A stretch of 64,000 bases of DNA from JBEVOS01 sp964563395. Its GTDB lineage: Bacteria > Pseudomonadota > Alphaproteobacteria > Caulobacterales > Aquidulcibacteraceae. Made by a program: the position numbers and the translations under genes. The notes below the pieces were generated by a model, which had not been told where the DNA came from, did not search any database, and worked only from the letters and a program-made list of their open reading frames with translations. This document shows positions 59,590-64,000 of this stretch, in pieces (positions within the stretch are counted from its first letter, which is position 1; each line of letters begins with the position of its first letter). Location: the NCBI GenBank assembly GCA_964563395.1, contig CAZLWK010000014.1:1-64000 (forward strand). The letters are read 5' to 3'.

Positions 59590-60357
59590 TCAATCGGCGC
59601 CGCGGCCGCCATCGACGGTCAATTCCGCGCCGGTCATGTATGAGCTTTCATCGCTGGCCAGGAACACGATGGCGTCCGCCATGTATTCGGGCAGGCCGAT
59701 GATCTTGAGCGGGGTCTCCGCCGCGAATGCATCCGAGAGCGCTTTGTCGTCGCCAAATTGCGAGGTGATCATTTCCGTCCAGATGACGCCGGGATGCAGC
59801 GAATTCACACGCACCGGCGGCTTCATCTCGGCGCCTTCCAGCGCCGCCGATTTTGTCATGCCGGTGATCGCGCCCTTGGTGGCGCAATAGGCGACCGCGC
59901 CGGGAAAACCGACTTGGCCCATCAGCGAAGAGACGTTGACGATAGCCCCGCCGCGCCCGGTGTCGCGGATGCCGCGAAAGCCATGCTTCACGCCAAGCCA
60001 CGTGCCTTCCACATTGACGGCCTGCGCCTGGCGCCATTCCTCGAACGTAGTCTCCGTCAGCGGCTTGACGAAAAACACGCCGGCATTGTTCACGACGATG
60101 TCCAAGCCGCCGAATTCGCGCTGCGCCTCGGCGACGACGCGTTCCCAATCGCCTTCCTTCGCCACGTCGTGGCGCACGAAGAGACAGCGCCCCTGCGCCG
60201 CGCGCACCTGACGCTCGGTCTCCTTGCCGCCCGCTTCGTCGCGCCCGGTCGCGACAATCGCGGCGCCCTCGCGCGCCATCGCCAAAGCGGCCGCGCGGCC
60301 GATGCCCTTGGTGGCGCCGGTGATGATGGCGACGCGATTGTGCAAACGACCGCTCAT
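59590..60357 (-). CDS. SDR family oxidoreductase
   Basis: This 255-residue classical SDR has VAIITGATKGIGRAAALAMA, NNAGVFFVKP, the catalytic Ser in NVSSLMGQVGFPG and Tyr-xxx-Lys in YCATKGAI. It ends in SSYMTGAELTVDGGRGAD. It is about 40-50 per cent alike by eye to the other SDRs of the cluster in the conserved blocks only. It lies 4 nt from the next SDR gene on the same strand, and the E1 alpha gene begins 10 nt after its stop. The substrate is unknown. Confidence 0.9.
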   Translation of the reverse strand: MSGRLHNRVAIITGATKGIGRAAALAMAREGAAIVATGRDEAGGKETERQVRAAQGRCLFVRHDVAKEGDWERVVAEAQREFGGLDIVVNNAGVFFVKPLTETTFEEWRQAQAVNVEGTWLGVKHGFRGIRDTGRGGAIVNVSSLMGQVGFPGAVAYCATKGAITGMTKSAALEGAEMKPPVRVNSLHPGVIWTEMITSQFGDDKALSDAFAAETPLKIIGLPEYMADAIVFLASDESSYMTGAELTVDGGRGAD

Positions 60358-60361
60358 CGCC

Positions 60362-61099
60362 TCACCGCACCGTCAAGCCGCCGTCGAGAACGATCTCGGC
60401 GCCGGTGAGGAATTTGGATCGATCCGAGGCGAGATAAACGATCGGATCGGCGATTTCGCGCGGCTCGCCGAAGCGGCCAAGCGGCACGAGCGGCGCCATC
60501 GCCGCTTCGGGAAAAATGCTGGTCATGTCGGTGCGGACAAAACCGGGATGAACCGAATTGACGCGGATCTGTTCGGCGCCAAGCTCCAGCGCCGCGGCCT
60601 TGGCCATGAGGCGTACGCCGCCCTTGGCCGCCGCATAATGCGTGTAGGCCGGGGCGCCGATCTTTCCGACGACGGACGACAAAAGAATGATGGAGCCGCC
60701 GCCGCCCTTCTCGCGAATGGCGCTGACGGCTTCCTGCAGTCCGAAAAACACGCCGGCCAGATTCACGTTGAGCATCTGGCGGCATTCCTCGATCGACATC
60801 TCCAATGCCGGCTTCGGGAACGAAATGCCGGCATTGGCGACGAAGATGCTCAAGGGACCGATCTTCTCGCGCGCCTCAGCGAACACGCGCCGCCAGGCCG
60901 ATGGATCGGCGACATCCTGCTGAATGAAATGCGCCACGCCGCCTCCCTTGCGGATCGCGGCTGCGGCGTCTTCCCCATCCTTTGCGGTGCGTGCTGTCAG
61001 AACGACGCGCGCGCCGGCCTTGGCGAGCGCCTCGGCGGCCGCGCGGCCTATGCCGCGGCTCGCGCCCGTGACGATGGCGGCGCGCCCTGCGAGTTCCAA
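60362..61099 (-). CDS. SDR family oxidoreductase (start uncertain, TTG or GTG)
   Basis: This 245-residue classical SDR has AAIVTGASRGIGRAAAEALA, NAGISFPKPA, the catalytic Ser in LLSSVVGKIGAP and Tyr-xxx-Lys in HYAAAKGGV, with the end FLTGAEIVLDGGLTVR. The start was set at a TTG, because GGGAG lies 7 nt before it; a GTG two codons upstream is only 1 nt from that SD, and an upstream ATG would fall within the terminator hairpin of the receptor gene. It is the first enzyme gene after the TonB receptor. Confidence 0.87.
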   Translation of the reverse strand: MELAGRAAIVTGASRGIGRAAAEALAKAGARVVLTARTAKDGEDAAAAIRKGGGVAHFIQQDVADPSAWRRVFAEAREKIGPLSIFVANAGISFPKPALEMSIEECRQMLNVNLAGVFFGLQEAVSAIREKGGGGSIILLSSVVGKIGAPAYTHYAAAKGGVRLMAKAAALELGAEQIRVNSVHPGFVRTDMTSIFPEAAMAPLVPLGRFGEPREIADPIVYLASDRSKFLTGAEIVLDGGLTVR

Positions 61100-61114
61100 C
61101 GTCACGCTCCCACC

Positions 61115-61148
61115 AAAAAGGAAGGGCGGCGCCCATGAAGCGCCGCCC
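61115..61148 (-). terminator. Rho-independent terminator of the TonB receptor gene
   Basis: On the minus strand a 9-bp stem GGGCGGCGC/GCGCCGCCC with a 7-nt loop is followed by TTCCTTTTT, 18 nt after the receptor stop. It would reduce read-through into the enzyme genes, which then need read-through or their own promoter. Confidence 0.8.
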
Positions 61149-61165
61149 CCCATTGTTGTTGTCGT

Positions 61166-63499
61166 TTAGAACCGGGCCTGAAGCTCAACCGCCCAGGTCG
61201 CCGGATCGCCCCAGCCTTGGAAGAACACGGTCGGCAGCGAGTGATTGCGATACTCGACGTCGCCGATGTTCTTGCCGGTGAGGCTCAAGCGATAATTGTT
61301 CCACTCATACGCGATCGACGCATCGGTGAGACCGTATTCGGGCTCGATATCCGGCGTGGTGCCGAAATTGCCGAGCACGAAATCGTCGATGATCGTATGG
61401 CTGGCCGACAATTGCAGCGAGCCGGGGCCGATATCGCGTTCGTAAGCGGCGCGCAGCGCCACGTTATAGTCAGCCAAGCGGCCGAGCGGGTTGCCCGAAG
61501 CGTCGCCAATGGAGCCCGGAGCGCCGGCCGTGCCGCCTGGGCCAAGGCCCGTGCGGCGGCCGTCGAACGTGCCGTCGACGATTTCCCCGTCCTGCAAGCC
61601 GACCGTGGCGGAGAGCAGGAGGCCCTCGAAGCCGCTCCACATGAAGACCGGCTTCACCGTCAGCTCGAACTCGATGCCTTCGATCTCAACTTCCGGAAGG
61701 TTGTTGATGTAGGTGTTCGTGCCGGGGCCGTAACCAGGCGTGACGACGACGCTGTTAGACTGATAATCCTCGATCTCGGTTTTGAAGATCGCGGTGTTGA
61801 AGATCAAGTTCCCGTCGAGGAACGAGTTCTTCAAGCCAAGCTCGTACGCCGTCACCGTTTCCGGATCGTAGCTGAGGAAGTTGTTGCCGGGGCAACCGCC
61901 GGGCGTGCCGCAATTGTTTTGCGTTTCGATCTGCTCGGACAGCGTCCCGCGGATCGAGAAGCCGCCGGAGCGGAACCCTTCGGACCGCGAGAAATAGACC
62001 AGCGTGGAATCGGTGGCCTGCCAGGACACCGCGAAGCGCGTGATCGTATCGTCCCATTCATTGTCGTCGCGAATTTGCGGAATGATCGGGAACAGGCCGA
62101 TCAAATCGTATTGCGTGACGAAATCCTTGGTCTCGTCGATCCAGCGGAAGCCGCCCGACACGGTCAAGCGATCCGTGATGTTCCAATCCAAATTGCCGAA
62201 GATCGAGACGCTTTCATTGTCTTCGCCGGACGTCTGCAGAACGGCGCCGTTGGTCGTCTGCGAAAGGCCGATCTCGTGCTGGTAATAATAGCCGCCCACG
62301 AGGTAATCGACCGGACCGACGCTGCCGGCGAGGCGAATTTCCTGCGTCAGCTGCTGATATTCTTGATCACGCAGCGTGTGCAGCGTGCTGCCCGTGGCCG
62401 CGAGCAACGGATTGAAGGACGTCGCCGGGCATCCGACTTCGCCGGCGCATGTGCCGTCGAAATCCTGGAAGACGATGTCCGTGGAGTCCATATAAGCGGT
62501 CTGCGCCACGAGTTCGCCGAGCGGGGTGTCCGCCGTGAAGGTGACGCTGATCATGTCCTGATCGTATTCGTCCGCATCCTCGAAATTGTTCCGCACTTGA
62601 TGCGGCGCGAGACCGTCGGGGCTTCCCGTCTGCGGATTATAGCCGGGGAAGGCGAGCTCCGGGGCGCCGCCCGAAAGAATGCTCGCCGTCAGCCTGTTGC
62701 CGAATTGAACCGGGCTGCCGCCGCCTTCCGAGCGGATGATATCGACGATGCCGAGCACGTTCAGCCAGGGCGTCACGTCCCAATCGATCGCGGCGTTGGC
62801 GCCGGCATATTCCCGATCGCCATAATCGGAGCCGGTGAAGAGGTTGTCGTAATAGCCATCGCGCGTGCGATAGGTGCCGCCGAGCTTCAAGCCGGCGTTT
62901 TCGCCAAGCGGCATGTTGAAGATGCCGCGATAGATTTGCTCATTGTCCGAGCCGTAGGAGGCCGAGCCGCGGAAGCCGAATTCGCGCGTCGGCAGCGAGC
63001 GGCTGACGGCGATGACGCCGGCCGTCGTGTTCTTGCCGAAGAAGATGCCCTGCGGGCCACGGTTGACTTCGACCTGGCGCATGTCGAACGCGTCGATCAG
63101 CTGGCCCGTCGAGGTGCCGAGGAAGACGCCGTCGACGATGACGCCGACAGACGGGTTCTGGGTTTTTTCAATATCGGCATAGCCGAGGCCGCGAATGAAG
63201 ATGGCGCTGGCGCCCGGGCCGGCCGTGTTCATGCCGATGAAGACGTTCGGCGCGAGGCCGTCCAAATCCTCGAGCGTGCGCGGCGCGATGTCTTCGATCT
63301 GGCGCTCGGTGAGCGCGGTGACCGCGATCGGAACGTCTTGGACGTCCTCGGCGCGGCGTGTCGCGGTGACGACGATGGTGTCCGACGAGGACGCCCCGTC
63401 CTGCGCCACGGCGGGCGGCGCGGCGAACATGAACGCCCCGGCCGAAAACGCGAGCGCCAGGGCAGACGCGCCCATCCCGAACTTGGAAACGCGATCCAT
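61166..63499 (-). CDS. TonB-dependent receptor
   Basis: This 777-residue outer-membrane receptor has a signal peptide ending near AAPPAVAQ. A TonB box-like DTIVVTATRR follows, then a plug domain (DVPIAVTALTERQIEDIAP, GPQGIFFGKNTTAGVI) and a 22-strand barrel ending in the typical aromatic VELQARF. The plug resembles the siderophore-like receptors abundant in sphingomonads and caulobacters, where they also import plant and aromatic compounds. It heads the catabolic cluster and may bring in the substrate. GGGGAGGAAATC precedes the ATG; a longer frame lacks a signal peptide. Confidence 0.93.
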   Translation of the reverse strand: MDRVSKFGMGASALALAFSAGAFMFAAPPAVAQDGASSSDTIVVTATRRAEDVQDVPIAVTALTERQIEDIAPRTLEDLDGLAPNVFIGMNTAGPGASAIFIRGLGYADIEKTQNPSVGVIVDGVFLGTSTGQLIDAFDMRQVEVNRGPQGIFFGKNTTAGVIAVSRSLPTREFGFRGSASYGSDNEQIYRGIFNMPLGENAGLKLGGTYRTRDGYYDNLFTGSDYGDREYAGANAAIDWDVTPWLNVLGIVDIIRSEGGGSPVQFGNRLTASILSGGAPELAFPGYNPQTGSPDGLAPHQVRNNFEDADEYDQDMISVTFTADTPLGELVAQTAYMDSTDIVFQDFDGTCAGEVGCPATSFNPLLAATGSTLHTLRDQEYQQLTQEIRLAGSVGPVDYLVGGYYYQHEIGLSQTTNGAVLQTSGEDNESVSIFGNLDWNITDRLTVSGGFRWIDETKDFVTQYDLIGLFPIIPQIRDDNEWDDTITRFAVSWQATDSTLVYFSRSEGFRSGGFSIRGTLSEQIETQNNCGTPGGCPGNNFLSYDPETVTAYELGLKNSFLDGNLIFNTAIFKTEIEDYQSNSVVVTPGYGPGTNTYINNLPEVEIEGIEFELTVKPVFMWSGFEGLLLSATVGLQDGEIVDGTFDGRRTGLGPGGTAGAPGSIGDASGNPLGRLADYNVALRAAYERDIGPGSLQLSASHTIIDDFVLGNFGTTPDIEPEYGLTDASIAYEWNNYRLSLTGKNIGDVEYRNHSLPTVFFQGWGDPATWAVELQARF

Positions 63500-63572
63500 A
63501 GATTTCCTCCCCTCATGGGCCCCGTCTTGGCGCGCCCTTAAGGACCGCCCGCGAACGCCTTCACGATGCGTG

Positions 63573-63601
63573 AACAATCCGGCGACCGAGAAAAAAGTCA
63601 A
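63573..63601 (-). promoter_or_regulatory. Candidate sigma-70 promoter for the TonB receptor
   Basis: On the minus strand TTGACT, 17 nt and ATTGTT lie about 75-100 nt before the receptor ATG. The -35 is good and the -10 poor; no activator site is recognised. Confidence 0.4.
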
Positions 63602-63658
63602 GCGTGCTTGTTCCCGTCAGCCCGTTCTGTTTATTGTCGCGGCTGAAAAGACACGCTC

Positions 63659-63678
63659 CCGTCCGGAGGTTCGGACGG
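63659..63678. promoter_or_regulatory. Inverted repeat between the receptor and the divergent SDR gene
   Basis: CCGTCCG and CGGACGG with a 6-nt spacer form a 7-bp inverted repeat 54 nt before the SDR ATG. It may be an operator of a TetR- or MarR-type regulator, but no such gene lies in the window. Confidence 0.35.
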
Positions 63679-63731
63679 TGCAGAAGGCGCGCTCAAGCCG
63701 CCCCGGCGCGGGTCTTTTGGAGGAATAGCCG

Positions 63732-64000
63732 ATGGGTCAGCCGCGCCTTATGGGCAAGGTCGCACTTATATCTGGCGGCGCAAGCGGCATCGGCGCCGCC
63801 AGCGCGCGCCGCTTCGTCGAGGAAGGCGCCAAGGTCGTGCTCGGCGACGTGTTGCTGGAGAAGGCGCAGGGCCTCGCGCGCGAACTTGGGGCCAACGCCC
63901 GCGCCGTGGCGCTCGACGTGCGCAGCGAAGCCGATTGGGCGGCGGCCGTCACGGCCGCGCAATCGGCGTTCGGCGCGCTGACCACGGTGGTCAATTCGGC
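63732..64000 (+). CDS. SDR family oxidoreductase (3' end outside window)
   Basis: The first 89 codons of a classical SDR are visible: KVALISGGASGIGAASARRF is the dinucleotide loop, VVLGDV follows as the acidic end of beta-2, and VALDVRSEADW precedes the start of the NxAG-type block (TTVVNS). GGAGGA lies 8 nt before the ATG. It is divergent from the TonB receptor gene and may belong to the same regulon. The catalytic Ser-Tyr-Lys lie beyond the window. Confidence 0.88.
   Translation, partial: MGQPRLMGKVALISGGASGIGAASARRFVEEGAKVVLGDVLLEKAQGLARELGANARAVALDVRSEADWAAAVTAAQSAFGALTTVVNS

Noticed and set aside
57795..59702. 635-codon open frame opposite the E1 alpha/beta genes
   Set aside because: It crosses two recognised genes on the other strand and has no recognisable domain or RBS; it is a GC-bias shadow.
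61217..63541. 774-codon open frame on the plus strand opposite the TonB receptor
   Set aside because: It is exactly antisense to a gene with clear domains and signal peptide. The translation is rich in Arg, Ala, Asp and His without any domain, as expected from GC-rich codon bias.

Overview
The window is a 64 kb piece of a GC-rich alphaproteobacterial genome in draft state (one 10-N scaffold gap). No 16S, tRNA, plasmid or phage gene is visible. The assignment rests on a perfect alphaproteobacterial LexA box (GTTC-N7-GTTC), three perfect EcfG general-stress promoters (GGAAC-N16-CGTT), a FixL-FixJ-FixK oxygen circuit beside cbb3 oxidase genes, and an ImuA-ImuB-DnaE2 cassette. The large TonB-dependent receptor with a Rieske/SDR operon would fit a free-living Caulobacterales, Hyphomonadales or Sphingomonadales relative; the genus cannot be fixed from sequence alone.

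Layout. 0-3.2 kb: end of Ku, a stand-alone ATP-dependent DNA ligase (NHEJ), a HisKA_2-type kinase and CreA. 3.2-9.5 kb: a carbohydrate module of a GH1 glycosidase, a GH1-RmlD-like fusion and a divergent glycosyltransferase-UDP-galactopyranose mutase fusion. 9.5-11.5 kb: a single-domain receiver and a hybrid kinase. 11.6-22.8 kb: a general-stress island with EcfG promoters ahead of a 28-residue membrane peptide plus YghA-type SDR, a set of small DUF883/holin-like/DUF3618 proteins, and otsB-otsA-GH15. It also holds a Crp/Fnr regulator, a hemerythrin protein fused to a repeat-rich tail, a SemiSWEET/TMEM175 pair and several tiny proteins. 22.8-37.4 kb: a CoA-transferase, then ccoNOQP-ccoGHIS, a flavodoxin-fold oxidoreductase, a UspA protein, fixL-fixJ, a FixT-like receiver and fixK, with FNR/FixK-type boxes at several junctions. 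37.5-43 kb: the SOS mutasome imuA-imuB-dnaE2 behind a LexA box. 43-46.4 kb: an Mla/MCE-type lipid transporter. 46.5-51.9 kb: a second CoA-transferase, phenylalanine hydroxylase, maleylacetoacetate isomerase, an isoaspartyl peptidase and an MFS transporter. 51.9-63.5 kb: a long minus-strand catabolic cluster (TonB receptor, two SDRs, E1 alpha/beta, Rieske oxygenase, VOC, NmrA, SDR, MDR, ThuA, small secreted protein). The window ends inside a divergent SDR gene.

How the genes work together. The cco genes build a high-affinity oxidase; FixLJ, FixK and probably a FixT-like feedback protein sense oxygen and drive them through FNR-type boxes. The EcfG promoters connect trehalose synthesis, a stress SDR and small envelope proteins to the general stress response. 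The minus-strand operon looks like uptake and stepwise oxidation of an unidentified organic substrate. Gene packing is very tight: many operon genes overlap by 4 nt (ATGA), and five of ten convergent pairs share their stop codons in a 4-nt overlap.
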